Shown one piece after another: positions 44,952-54,150 of a DNA stretch of 64,000 nt (position 1 is its first letter; the number at the start of each line of letters is the position of its first letter). The notes beneath the pieces are model-generated. The model saw only the letters and a list, made by a program, of their open reading frames with translations, was not told the origin of the DNA and made no database searches. Source of the DNA: an uncultured Ruminococcus sp. (GTDB lineage: Bacteria; Bacillota; Clostridia; Oscillospirales; Acutalibacteraceae); assembly GCA_900539465.1 (NCBI GenBank), contig UQCF01000006.1:79458-143457 (forward strand), read 5' to 3'. The position numbers and the translations under genes were made by a program.

Positions 44952-44980
44952 ATTATACCAACTTTTTAAAATTAAGTCAA
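44952..44980 (-). promoter_or_regulatory. Promoter of the rpsF operon
   Basis: Minus strand: TTGACT (44975-44980), 17-bp spacer, TATAAT (44952-44957). Confidence 0.88.
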
Positions 44981-45073
44981 GCAAAAATTTAAAATTTGTG
45001 ATTTTGCCGTGTTGAGGAGTGCCGAAACACTGCCGTCAAGCTTTCGCCCGAATAAATCGCGGAGCACATATCG

Positions 45074-45120
45074 CCTCCGCTTTAGGAGAGGTGGCACGGC
45101 GAAGCTGTGACGGAGGGGTT
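45074..45120. repeat. Dispersed REP-like repeat, copy 2
   Basis: This intergenic element ends in GTGACGGAGGGGTT. Its last 21 nt match 10175-10195 with one difference. It lies between the rpsF promoter and a small two-gene island. The 44990-45190 gap otherwise holds no gene. Confidence 0.5.
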
Positions 45121-45135
45121 ATTTCATCAAGCGCA

Positions 45136-45164
45136 GAAATTCGCGGCAATCGGCAGCATGAGGG
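45136..45164. repeat. Short repeat flanking the 45191-46046 island, left copy
   Basis: GAAAT, GGCAATCG and CATGAGGGC appear in the same order here and at 46106-46134, with small gaps and about three-quarters identity by eye. Confidence 0.4.
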
Positions 45165-45190
45165 CGAATTTTGCCGTTTGCTCTCATAAT

Positions 45191-45802
45191 TCAAAGCATC
45201 TCGGCTTTTATTTCATTGCCGTTTACTGTCAGTGTGTAACTGCTGTCAAAATCTTTTATATGGGCACAATAAATATAATACGTTTCCATAATTATTTTGT
45301 TTGATTTTTCCAAGCACTTAAAATCGGAATTTTGATTATCAGATATTTGCAAAGTGCCGGGATTGCCGCCCATAACGGTTATATAGTAATCATCAGTATT
45401 CTTATACCGATAAATATAAACAACCGCACCGCTTACGTATGTGTGAAGCACTATCTTTTGGCTGTTGCTCGTTCCGATTTTCCATCCGTCATCCGTTTTT
45501 GAAATAATGGAGTTAATATATGTATCGTCCTTTTCGCCGATTACAAAATCTGAATTTTCGCCCTCAACAATCAGCTTTGCACTGCCGGGGTTACTATATA
45601 TGTAAGCAGCACCCGGTGACGGAAAAGTTATAAAAGCATTCTCGGCAGGTATAAAAGTCGAAGCCGTACAAAGAGCCATCATGCATATAAAAGAAATTGT
45701 TATATACTTGCGCGCATTCTCGGTTTTTGATTTTTTAATAATCACAAAACATATTAAAAAAGCTATACCGAAAAATAACAGTCTGATTATTGTATACCAC
45801 AT
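45191..45802 (-). CDS. Small membrane protein with extracellular beta domain, unknown
   Basis: This 203-aa protein has two membrane helices near the N terminus (LLFFGIAFLICFVII and ISFICMMALCTASTFI). About 140 residues predicted outside the cell follow, beta-rich (SAKLIVEGENSDFVIGEKDD, SSYTLTVNGNEIKAEML). No family was recognised. GGAGGGG precedes the start. It lies in a small island flanked by short repeats, downstream of a 48-aa gene on the same strand. Confidence 0.6.
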   Translation of the reverse strand: MWYTIIRLLFFGIAFLICFVIIKKSKTENARKYITISFICMMALCTASTFIPAENAFITFPSPGAAYIYSNPGSAKLIVEGENSDFVIGEKDDTYINSIISKTDDGWKIGTSNSQKIVLHTYVSGAVVYIYRYKNTDDYYITVMGGNPGTLQISDNQNSDFKCLEKSNKIIMETYYIYCAHIKDFDSSYTLTVNGNEIKAEML

Positions 45803-45899
45803 TTTTGCCCCTCCATATTTTAAACGTCAACAGCTGTAAATTTTACCGCTTGCCTCATTTGTCACGGGTGCTCTCTTATCTGTGAGTACTCGTATATTA

Positions 45900-46046
45900 T
45901 CAATTCAGAATTTTTTTTGCTTGCCGCTCATATTCGGCATCGGTCAGCTCAATATCGTTAATCCGCTGAAAATAATGCGTCAGTCCGTGCCTGACGGTGC
46001 TGGTTTCATATTTATCTTTCCGTTTTTCTGCTGTCCATATATTCAT
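45900..46046 (-). CDS. Small 48-aa protein, unknown
   Basis: ATG at 46046 is preceded by AGGAG with 8-nt spacing and the frame is open for 48 codons. The product starts MNIWTAEKRKDKYET and ends ERQAKKILN, soluble and charged with a likely C-terminal helix (ELTDAEYERQAKKI). No function can be given. It lies just upstream of the membrane protein at 45191-45802 on the same strand. Confidence 0.55.
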   Translation of the reverse strand: MNIWTAEKRKDKYETSTVRHGLTHYFQRINDIELTDAEYERQAKKILN

Positions 46047-46105
46047 ATGTTATCACTCCTGTAATTACAGTAATAATGCTCCGGATTTTTGCTTTTTTTT
46101 CACAT

Positions 46106-46140
46106 GAAATCAAGGCAATCGCCGGCATGAGGGCATGCCG
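46106..46140. repeat. Short repeat flanking the 45191-46046 island, right copy
   Basis: It shares ordered blocks with 45136-45164 and contains the palindrome GGCATG-AGGG-CATGCC (46123-46138). Confidence 0.4.
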
Positions 46141-46172
46141 CCCTACACCGAATGTTTGCACGAAAACTTATT

Positions 46173-47708
46173 TCACGCTCTGCTCCAAAATTTTCTGTCA
46201 AGCGAGCGGTACTGTATCGCCTCGGCGATATGCTCAAGCTCTATCCTGTCACTGCCGGCAAGGTCGGCTATCGTTCTTGAAACGCGCAGAATTTTATCAT
46301 ATGCTCTTGCGGAAAGCCCGAGCTTGTTAAACGCATTCTCAAGCATTTTCATAGCGTCCGCAGACGGAGCGCAAAACTCCTTTGTAAGACCGGCCGGCAT
46401 ATGCGCGTTGCTGGCAACGCCCGTGCCCTCGAGCCTTTTTTGCTGAATTTTACGCGCACGGTCAACTCTTTTTCTTATTTTGGCAGAGCTTTCGCCCTTC
46501 TCTTTGTCCGAGAGCTTGTCAAAGTCCACGGGCGGCACCTCTATATGTATATCTATTCTGTCAAGCAAAGGCCCCGACACGCGCGAGAGATACCTGTGAA
46601 CCGAGCCTTTTGAGCAGGTGCACTGCCTTGCGGGGTGACCGTAAAATCCGCAGGGGCAAGGGTTCATGGCACAGACGAGCATGACAGAGCAAGGGTAAGA
46701 CACTGTGCCCGCAACTCTTGATATTACAATCTTTTCATCTTCGAGCGGCTGGCGCAAGACCTCAAGCGCACTGCGGTTAAACTCCGGCAGTTCATCAAGA
46801 AACAGCACGCCGTTGTGCGCGAGCGAAATTTCACCGGGCTTCGGTGCTCTGCCGCTTCCGCCGCCGGAAAGCCCCGCGGACGACACCGAGTGGTGCGGCG
46901 AGCGGAACGGTCTGTCGGTTATGAGCGAGACATCATCGGGCAAAGCCCCGGCAATAGAATAAATTTTTGTGGTTTCAAGGCTCTCCTCAAATGTCATGGA
47001 TGGCAAAATCGACGGCAGCCTCTTTGCGAGCATACTTTTGCCGGAGCCGGGCGAGCCTATCATTATCACATTGTGTCCGCCTGCTGCGGCGACCTCCAAT
47101 GCTCTGCGCGCCTCAAACTGACCTTTGACATCCGCAAAATCCGGCGCAAACCGCAGTGCCGAGCCGTCGCTCTCTTTGGGCAGGCACGGCTCGATTTTTT
47201 CTATCGAATGAAGGTGGTTCAAAACCTGATAAACATTTCCGGCAGGCAGAATGTCAACACCCTTAACTACCGAGCCCTCGGCGGCGTTTTCTTTCGGCAC
47301 AAAAATTGCCTTTATCCCCTCGTCGCGTGCCTTTATAGCCATGGGCAAAACTCCGTTTACGCGGCGTATGTTGCCGTCAAGCGCAAGCTCGCCTATAAAG
47401 GCATAGCCGTCGGTTTCAGCCCTTATCTGACCGCTCGCCTTTAAAAGTGCAATGAATATTGCAAGGTCATAAATCGGCCCCTCTTTTTTTGTGTCGGCAG
47501 GGGCGAGGTTCACCGTTATTCTGCTCACCGGGAATGTGAAGCCGTTGTTTTTTATTGCGGAGCGAACCCTGTCTTTTGCCTCGCTCACAGCCGCGTCCGG
47601 CAGACCGACTATGTCAAACTTCGGCAATCCCTGCGAGAGGTCGGTTTCAACCTCAACAGAGAAAACATCCATGCCGAATAGACCCATACTGCTAACCTTT
47701 GCAAACAT
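46173..47708 (-). CDS. comM: YifB/ComM family Mg-chelatase-like AAA+ ATPase
   Basis: This 511-aa protein has an N-terminal Lon-protease-like fold (VEVETDLSQGLPKFDIVGLP), Walker A GSPGSGKSMLAKRLPSILP, Walker B LFLDELPEF and an unmistakable Mg-chelatase-like C terminus with MNPCPCGFYGHPARQCTCS. In proteobacteria ComM is a branch-migration helicase in transformation; the Firmicutes role is less clear. GGAGG lies 7 nt before the start. It is monocistronic. Confidence 0.93.
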   Translation of the reverse strand: MFAKVSSMGLFGMDVFSVEVETDLSQGLPKFDIVGLPDAAVSEAKDRVRSAIKNNGFTFPVSRITVNLAPADTKKEGPIYDLAIFIALLKASGQIRAETDGYAFIGELALDGNIRRVNGVLPMAIKARDEGIKAIFVPKENAAEGSVVKGVDILPAGNVYQVLNHLHSIEKIEPCLPKESDGSALRFAPDFADVKGQFEARRALEVAAAGGHNVIMIGSPGSGKSMLAKRLPSILPSMTFEESLETTKIYSIAGALPDDVSLITDRPFRSPHHSVSSAGLSGGGSGRAPKPGEISLAHNGVLFLDELPEFNRSALEVLRQPLEDEKIVISRVAGTVSYPCSVMLVCAMNPCPCGFYGHPARQCTCSKGSVHRYLSRVSGPLLDRIDIHIEVPPVDFDKLSDKEKGESSAKIRKRVDRARKIQQKRLEGTGVASNAHMPAGLTKEFCAPSADAMKMLENAFNKLGLSARAYDKILRVSRTIADLAGSDRIELEHIAEAIQYRSLDRKFWSRA

Positions 47709-47825
47709 CCTTAAGCCTCCAAGCTTAAATTTTTAACGTCCTTATAAAGATTAAAACAAATTCGCGTTAATTTTTCAAGTTGTTTGCTTTAAATTCTTTT
47801 AAATATATGCTACAATGATAAAAAG

Positions 47826-48752
47826 TTATTTTAAATCGCTCAAAGATTTAAACACATACCCCTGTTTGCGCGCGTAATCTATTATATCGCCGAGCGCACC
47901 TGCGTTGTCGGAGGATACCGAGTGCAAAAGTATAACCGCACCCGGATGAAGCCGCGAGGTCACCGTTTTAAACGCCGTGCCGCTGCCCTTTTGGCTGTCG
48001 GTGTTCCAGTCGTTCCATGCAAGCGACCAAAAAACGCATTTGAAGCCGAGCGAGCCGACAAGCTCCAACGCACACTCGGAGTATTCGCCCATCGGAAACC
48101 TGAAATAAGGCGCGGAGTAGCCGAAATGCTCTCTTAAATAATTGTCGCAGTTTTCTATTTCGCTTGCCATTTGCGTGCGGCTTATTTTTGCAAAGGACGG
48201 GTGCGACACAGAATGATTGCCGACGATATGCCCCTCTTTTATCATTCTTGCAATAAGCTCCGGCTCCGCCTTTATATTTGGCAGTGTGCAAAAGAATGCG
48301 GCGGTAACCTGCTTTTCTTTAAGCACATCGAGTATTTTGTTTGTGTAGCCGTTTTCGTAGCCGCAGTCAAAGGTGAGATAGAGAACCTTTTGACCCGACG
48401 TGTCATAGGTCACGGCGTTGTATTTATGAGAGTTAAAGAATTTTTGCGATTCCTCCGATATGGTGTGAACCTTGCCGTTTTTGGCAACTCCGAATGAATG
48501 AGCGATTTTTTCTGTGGGCAGACCGCTTTTGTTTTCGGGGTCCTCCACATTAAAATGCACCTTCGGCAAAGGCGAAAGACCCGTGTAAGTGTTTATCTTT
48601 TCCGTAGTCGCCGCGGCGTCCGTTTCGCTTTGCTGTGATGAAATTTGAGTTTCGCTTTTGCTTGTTATGCCGTTCTCGTCTTTTTTTGCGGAGCATGAGC
48701 AAAGAGAAAAAACGGTCAAAGCCGAGATTAAAATACAAATAAGTTTTTTCAA
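47826..48752 (-). CDS. PdaA-like polysaccharide deacetylase lipoprotein
   Basis: This 308-aa NodB-fold protein has a lipobox (SLCSC) and then a Ser/Thr-rich linker. The catalytic domain starts at about 110: TFDCGYENGYT, HIVGNHSVSHPSF (His pair), RFPMGEYS and VILLHSVSSDNAGAL. The TFDxGYENG form, with the second Asp replaced, is typical of PdaA, which makes cortex muramic-delta-lactam; here the residue is Cys. The start is best read as TTG at 48752 after AAAGGGTG. It is divergent from the subtilase gene with only 42 bp between starts. Confidence 0.85.
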   Translation of the reverse strand: MKKLICILISALTVFSLCSCSAKKDENGITSKSETQISSQQSETDAAATTEKINTYTGLSPLPKVHFNVEDPENKSGLPTEKIAHSFGVAKNGKVHTISEESQKFFNSHKYNAVTYDTSGQKVLYLTFDCGYENGYTNKILDVLKEKQVTAAFFCTLPNIKAEPELIARMIKEGHIVGNHSVSHPSFAKISRTQMASEIENCDNYLREHFGYSAPYFRFPMGEYSECALELVGSLGFKCVFWSLAWNDWNTDSQKGSGTAFKTVTSRLHPGAVILLHSVSSDNAGALGDIIDYARKQGYVFKSLSDLK

Positions 48753-48794
48753 TATTATCACCCTTTATTACTATTGCCTGACGGGAGTGTCATT

Positions 48795-50555
48795 ATGAAA
48801 GCCAAAAAGATTTTTTCGCTTTTTATTTGTGCGGTAATAATTTTTACCGCTCTGCCCGTTTGCGCCCGGGCGCAGGAGAGTACGGCGGAATATATCGACT
48901 CGCAGGTTGTTTTTAAATACAGCGAAATTGCCGCCGATAAGAACGCTCTTTGCTCAGAAAGCAACATAACAAAAGACATTGCTTCTTGCGGAATAACCTC
49001 GCTGACAGAAATAAAAACCGAAAATATTTTTGACACCGGCACAAAGATAAAGGGCGACGGCTATGAAAAAACCGCTCTTTTTGTTGCCGAAACAAAAGAA
49101 AGCGTAGAAAAAACCTGCCGTTTTCTCTCGGCTTTGAGCTGCGTCGAATATGCAGAGCCGAACTATGTTTTTGAAGAGGACAGCATCACTCTGCCGATCG
49201 AGGTCACCTCGCCCAACAGGCTTTTTACGCAGTACACCGACTGGTGGATGAATACGGTTATGCAAATCCCCGCTGCCTGGCAGGAGTTTGACACGCTCGG
49301 CGAGGGCGTTACGGTGGCTGTTATAGACTCGGGTCTTTTCACCGAAAACCCCGAAATTGCCGAGAATGTTTGGGAGGATAAAAACGGTTACCGCGGCTAC
49401 AATGCCGTGACCGATACTCACGACGTAACGCCCACCACCTCGCACGGAGGGAATGTCGCAGGCATTATCGCAGGTGTGGCAGGTCAGAACCCTGCCTGTA
49501 TAGGCGTTGCGCCGAAATCAAAAATCATGCCGATAAAGGTGTCAAAATATATGAGCGCAATATCAATGACGAGCGTTGTGCAGGGCATAAACTATGCCGT
49601 CGGCAACGGTGCGGATATAATATCCATGTCTTTAAGCTCTGCCGGCAACGACAAAACGCTTGAGGACGCCTGCCGCGCGGCATATGACTCAGGGATAATT
49701 TTGGTATCGAGCGCGGGCAACAACGCGCAGGACGCGGTATCTTCAAAACGCTACCCGGCGGTTTATGAGAGCGTAATATCCGTCATGGCGCTCAGCAGTG
49801 ACAAAAAACAGCTTGCAAGCTTTTCAAATTACGACTCAACTCACGAATACTACAACATAGCCGCGCCGGGCGAGACGATAATCGGTCTGCCTTACAGCGA
49901 GAGTGCGATAAATGCCGTATCGGGAATGTCGGGCACATCGCAGGCAACGCCGATAATCGCAGGCCTTGCCGCACTTTATCTTTCGGTTTATCCCACGCAC
50001 ACACCGTCGGAGTTTCGCCGTGCGCTTTTGAAATCGAGCACCGACACCTGCACCTCAAACTCATCTGTCGTAACAAACGCGCAGTACACCTTCCCCGTGG
50101 CAAACGCCATGAAGCTTTTGAAATATCCGCATACCGAGCCCGCGGTAAAAGCCGTCTCGGGCACAACCGCGGCGGTGGACGAAGAGCGCAGCTTTATCTA
50201 CGGCCTTGCCGAAAATTATTCTTCGATAGGCGATTATGTTTCGGTAACGGACGGAACGTATGAATTTATCCCCACCGAGAACGGAAACGGCACAGGCAGC
50301 ATATTCAGGGTATATACGCTCTCGGGCGAAGTATTCAGGGATTATGAAATTGTGATTTTCGGTGACACGGACGGCGACGCGAAATGCGACGGAATGGACG
50401 CGACGATTTGCGAATATATAATCTCCGGCGGCACAGTGCCGGACTGCGTTAAATTTGCCGCAGACGTTAATTTTGATGACAGCGTGCTGACATCGGACCT
50501 CAAAATTATTTTGGGCTGCGGAATTTTTACGGATTTTGTTGAACAGATAAGATAG
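48795..50555 (+). CDS. Secreted subtilisin-like serine protease with C-terminal dockerin
   Basis: This 586-aa protein has a signal peptide (LFICAVIIFTALPVCARA) and a propeptide to about residue 125. The S8 catalytic domain carries the triad in VAVIDSG (Asp), SHGGNVAGIIAG (His) and GMSGTSQATP (Ser). The last 65 residues form a dockerin type I pair (FGDTDGDAKCDGMDA and ADVNFDDSVLTSDLKIIL) that should bind a cohesin. That suggests a cellulosome-like or surface-attached protease. The start at 48795 has GGGAG upstream. Confidence 0.9.
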   Translation: MKAKKIFSLFICAVIIFTALPVCARAQESTAEYIDSQVVFKYSEIAADKNALCSESNITKDIASCGITSLTEIKTENIFDTGTKIKGDGYEKTALFVAETKESVEKTCRFLSALSCVEYAEPNYVFEEDSITLPIEVTSPNRLFTQYTDWWMNTVMQIPAAWQEFDTLGEGVTVAVIDSGLFTENPEIAENVWEDKNGYRGYNAVTDTHDVTPTTSHGGNVAGIIAGVAGQNPACIGVAPKSKIMPIKVSKYMSAISMTSVVQGINYAVGNGADIISMSLSSAGNDKTLEDACRAAYDSGIILVSSAGNNAQDAVSSKRYPAVYESVISVMALSSDKKQLASFSNYDSTHEYYNIAAPGETIIGLPYSESAINAVSGMSGTSQATPIIAGLAALYLSVYPTHTPSEFRRALLKSSTDTCTSNSSVVTNAQYTFPVANAMKLLKYPHTEPAVKAVSGTTAAVDEERSFIYGLAENYSSIGDYVSVTDGTYEFIPTENGNGTGSIFRVYTLSGEVFRDYEIVIFGDTDGDAKCDGMDATICEYIISGGTVPDCVKFAADVNFDDSVLTSDLKIILGCGIFTDFVEQIR

Positions 50556-50556
50556 A

Positions 50557-50600
50557 AAAAGGGACTGCTCCGTTTGGTTCGGAGTCAGCCCCTTTTGCTT
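50557..50600 (+). terminator. Terminator of the subtilase gene
   Basis: AAAAGGGACTGCTCCG (from 50557) pairs imperfectly with CGGAGTCAGCCCCTTTT (50580-50596). It lies between convergent genes and may serve both. Confidence 0.7.
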
Positions 50601-50620
50601 TAATCAAAAACAGATGTTTC

Positions 50621-50752
50621 TCAGAAATTGTTCTGGTTGTTCTTTTTGTTCTGCTTCTGATTCTGCTGCTGGTTGTTCTGCTGGTTGTTCTGCTGGTTAT
50701 TCTGCTGGTTGTTGTTCTGCTGATTATTCTGCTGATTCTGCTGGTTGAACAT
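50621..50752 (-). CDS. 43-residue Gln/Asn-rich peptide
   Basis: The start is ATG at 50752 with GGAGG about 10 nt upstream. Apart from MF at the start, four Lys/Lys-Gln spacers and a terminal NNF, the product is only Gln and Asn in QQNN units. A longer in-frame start at 50815 lacks a ribosome site. Composition recalls Asn/Gln-rich gamma-type small acid-soluble spore proteins, but it lacks their repeat. A prion-like or coat-related role is only a possibility. It may also be a microsatellite-derived frame. Confidence 0.45.
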   Translation of the reverse strand: MFNQQNQQNNQQNNNQQNNQQNNQQNNQQQNQKQNKKNNQNNF

Positions 50753-50882
50753 AAAGTGTTTGCCTCCGAAATGAATTTGGATTTTTAATCCGTCTATATT
50801 ATCTGCCCCCGACACGCGTAATATTCACAAAAAGTCTGCCGTTTTCTTAATAATTTTCTGCCGACAAAGCCAAAAAATATGG

Positions 50883-50911
50883 TTGCGGCAAAATATAATA
50901 TGGTGTATAAT
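50883..50911 (+). promoter_or_regulatory. Promoter of guaB
   Basis: TTGCGG (50883-50888), 17-bp spacer, TATAAT (50906-50911). Confidence 0.7.
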
Positions 50912-50914
50912 TAG

Positions 50915-52429
<1,515 letters not shown>

Positions 52430-52489
52430 GCGTTATTACTTTTTGATAAGCGGCATATAATATTCTAAAAATCAAAAAGGAGCAAAGTT

Positions 52490-52984
52490 ATGAAAGAAAT
52501 TAACATAAGAGAAATCGGCGAAAGCCCCGTAAAGCTTTTGGCAGACGAGTGGGCACTGCTCACTGCAGGCGGCGAAGGCGCATGGAACACCATGACCGTC
52601 AGCTGGGGCGGTGTGGGCGAGCTTTGGGGCAAGGATGTCACGTTTGTTTTTGTCCGCCCTCAAAGATACACCAAAGAATTTATGGAGAAAAACGATTATT
52701 TTTCTCTCTGCTTCTTCGGTGAAGAGCATAAAAGCGCACTGCGCCTTTGCGGCAAAACCTCCGGCAGAGACACCGACAAAGCGCAGGCAACGGGTTTAAC
52801 CCCTGCTTTTGACGGCGACGCCACATATTTTGAGCAGGCAAAGCTCACAATAATCTGCAAAAAAATCGCAAAGCAGGATATGGACCCGAACGGATTTTTG
52901 GATAAATCCATTATGGATTGCTACAAGGCGAACGATTTTCACACCACATATGTGGGCGAGATAGTAAAAGTTTTAAAAAAATAA
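52490..52984 (+). CDS. Flavin reductase-like FMN-binding split-barrel protein
   Basis: This 164-aa protein has the flavin reductase-like beta barrel (NTMTVSWGGVGELWGKDVTF, VFVRPQRYTKEFMEKNDYF, SLCFFGEEHKSALRLCG, GRDTDK). It probably binds FMN and reduces small substrates; the partner is unknown. AAAAGGAG precedes the start. It may be co-transcribed with guaB. Confidence 0.88.
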   Translation: MKEINIREIGESPVKLLADEWALLTAGGEGAWNTMTVSWGGVGELWGKDVTFVFVRPQRYTKEFMEKNDYFSLCFFGEEHKSALRLCGKTSGRDTDKAQATGLTPAFDGDATYFEQAKLTIICKKIAKQDMDPNGFLDKSIMDCYKANDFHTTYVGEIVKVLKK

Positions 52985-53003
52985 AAAAAGTTTTAAAAAA
53001 GTG

Positions 53004-53032
53004 TTGACAAGCTGTAACATTTGTGATATATT
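53004..53032 (+). promoter_or_regulatory. Promoter of the 5S rRNA gene
   Basis: TTGACA (53004-53009), 17-bp spacer, TATATT (53027-53032). The palindrome ACGGAACGG-loop-CCGTTCCGT (53047-53068) lies between promoter and 5S and would form a pre-5S hairpin. Confidence 0.85.
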
Positions 53033-53071
53033 AGTCGAGTACTCAAACGGAACGGCAATCCGTTCCGTATA

Positions 53072-53188
53072 GTTGGTGTTAATGACGATGAGGGTCCACC
53101 CGTTCCCATCCCGAACACGGTAGTTAAGCTCATTGGTGCCGAAGATACTTGGCGGGAGGCCGCCCGGGAAAATAGGAAGACGCCAACA
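53072..53188 (+). rRNA. rrf: 5S ribosomal RNA
   Basis: The 117-nt sequence has the 5S hallmarks CCACCCGTTCCCATCCCGAA, CACGGTAGTTAAGCTC and the complementary ends GTTGGTG/CGCCAAC. No 16S, 23S or tRNA gene is adjacent, so this is an isolated 5S with its own promoter and terminator. Confidence 0.95.
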
Positions 53189-53199
53189 TCACCGAATTC

Positions 53200-53226
53200 A
53201 GTCGTCCAATAGGGCGGCTGTTTTCA
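53200..53226 (+). terminator. Terminator of the 5S rRNA gene
   Basis: AGTCGTCC and GGGCGGCT form a stem with G-U pairs, followed by GTTTTC. Confidence 0.6.
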
Positions 53227-53254
53227 TTTATACAGAGATTTGCGAGGCGACTTT

Positions 53255-53731
53255 ATGAGCGATATAGTAATCAGGCGCGCAGAAGAGAAGGATTTGCAAA
53301 AGGTTGACGAGCTTCTTTTTCAGGTCAACAAGGTGCACAGCGACGCAAGACCCGACCTTTTTAAGCCGGGCGCAAAAAAATACACCGACGCCGAACTTAA
53401 AGAGATTTTTCAAAACGATAAAACCCCGGTTTTTGTCGCATGTATAAACGGCGAGGTTGTGGGCTATGCTTTTTGCATATTCAAGCAGTTTGTGAACGAC
53501 AATAACCTCACAGATATTAAGACGCTTTATATCGACGATTTGTGCGTTGACGAAAACGTGCGCGGCAGGCACATCGGCACCGCTCTTTATGAGTATGTGC
53601 TCTCTTATGCAAAGCAAAACGGATTTTATAACGTCACTCTGAATGTTTGGGCAGATAACCCCGGCGCGGTTAAGTTCTATGAAAAAATCGGGCTCAGAGT
53701 TCAAAAAATCGGTATGGAAAAAATTTTATAA
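53255..53731 (+). CDS. GNAT family N-acetyltransferase
   Basis: This 158-aa protein has the acetyl-CoA-binding motif A VDENVRGRHIGTALYEYVL and a final NPGAVKFYEKIGL typical of GNAT enzymes; IVIRRAEEKDLQKVDELL opens the fold. The substrate is unknown. The start at 53255 has GAGG upstream. It lies directly after the 5S terminator and ends at a strong hairpin. Confidence 0.92.
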   Translation: MSDIVIRRAEEKDLQKVDELLFQVNKVHSDARPDLFKPGAKKYTDAELKEIFQNDKTPVFVACINGEVVGYAFCIFKQFVNDNNLTDIKTLYIDDLCVDENVRGRHIGTALYEYVLSYAKQNGFYNVTLNVWADNPGAVKFYEKIGLRVQKIGMEKIL

Positions 53732-53759
53732 ATCAAAAAAGAAAAGCGTTGAATAACTA

Positions 53760-53800
53760 AAACGGCTTGGTATCTGTGTGCGGCAGATACCAAGCCGTTT
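53760..53800 (+). terminator. Strong hairpin after the GNAT gene
   Basis: A perfect 17-bp stem (53760-53776 with 53784-53800) has a 7-nt loop. The U tract after it is short (TTTAACTTT), so it may terminate weakly or stabilise the mRNA. Confidence 0.65.
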
Positions 53801-53820
53801 AACTTTCCAAGACAGTCTGT

Positions 53821-53996
53821 TGGCAAGAAAATATAACTCTGATACAGAGCTGCAAAATTTGCGTTTCGTTGCGTTTGTAAACAATACACCGCTGTTTGTA
53901 GGCTCAATAGCAGGATGTGTTGTGCTTGTAGCCGCTGTTGTTGTTTTGATTATATTAAGACGTAAAAAGTCTGACAGAGAACAAGAACAGTTCTAA
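53821..53996 (+). pseudogene. Probable remnant of a membrane-anchored surface protein
   Basis: An open frame encodes a C-terminal type segment: NNTPLFVGSIAGCVVLVAAV, a hydrophobic helix, then LRRKKSDREQEQF. It looks like the end of a type I membrane protein. The frame extends upstream only into the GNAT hairpin and has no ribosome site or ATG, so a truncated gene end is likelier than an intact small protein. A hairpin follows at 54040-54083. Confidence 0.35.
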
Positions 53997-54039
53997 AGTT
54001 TGTAAAGGTTTATAAGCCTTAACATTTTATTTGGACAAA

Positions 54040-54090
54040 GTCAGCAGAAAGATAGGGTTTTAAATCCTTGTCTTTCTGCTGACGCCTTTT
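54040..54090 (+). terminator. Hairpin terminator after the remnant
   Basis: GTCAGCAGAAAGA (54040-54052) pairs perfectly with TCTTTCTGCTGAC (54071-54083), followed by GCCTTTTG. Confidence 0.65.
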
Positions 54091-54096
54091 GCGGTG

Positions 54097-54125
54097 TTGA
54101 AAGATTGCATAAAATATGATATAAT
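54097..54125 (+). promoter_or_regulatory. Promoter of the foldase-like lipoprotein
   Basis: TTGAAA (54097-54102), 17-bp spacer, TATAAT (54120-54125). Confidence 0.82.
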
Positions 54126-54150
54126 ACCGTCTTAAAAGGAGGCGGGAGCG

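Noticed and set aside
53047..53068. Palindrome before the 5S gene as a repressor operator
   Set aside because: It lies downstream of the promoter in the pre-5S transcript and is better read as a processing hairpin.
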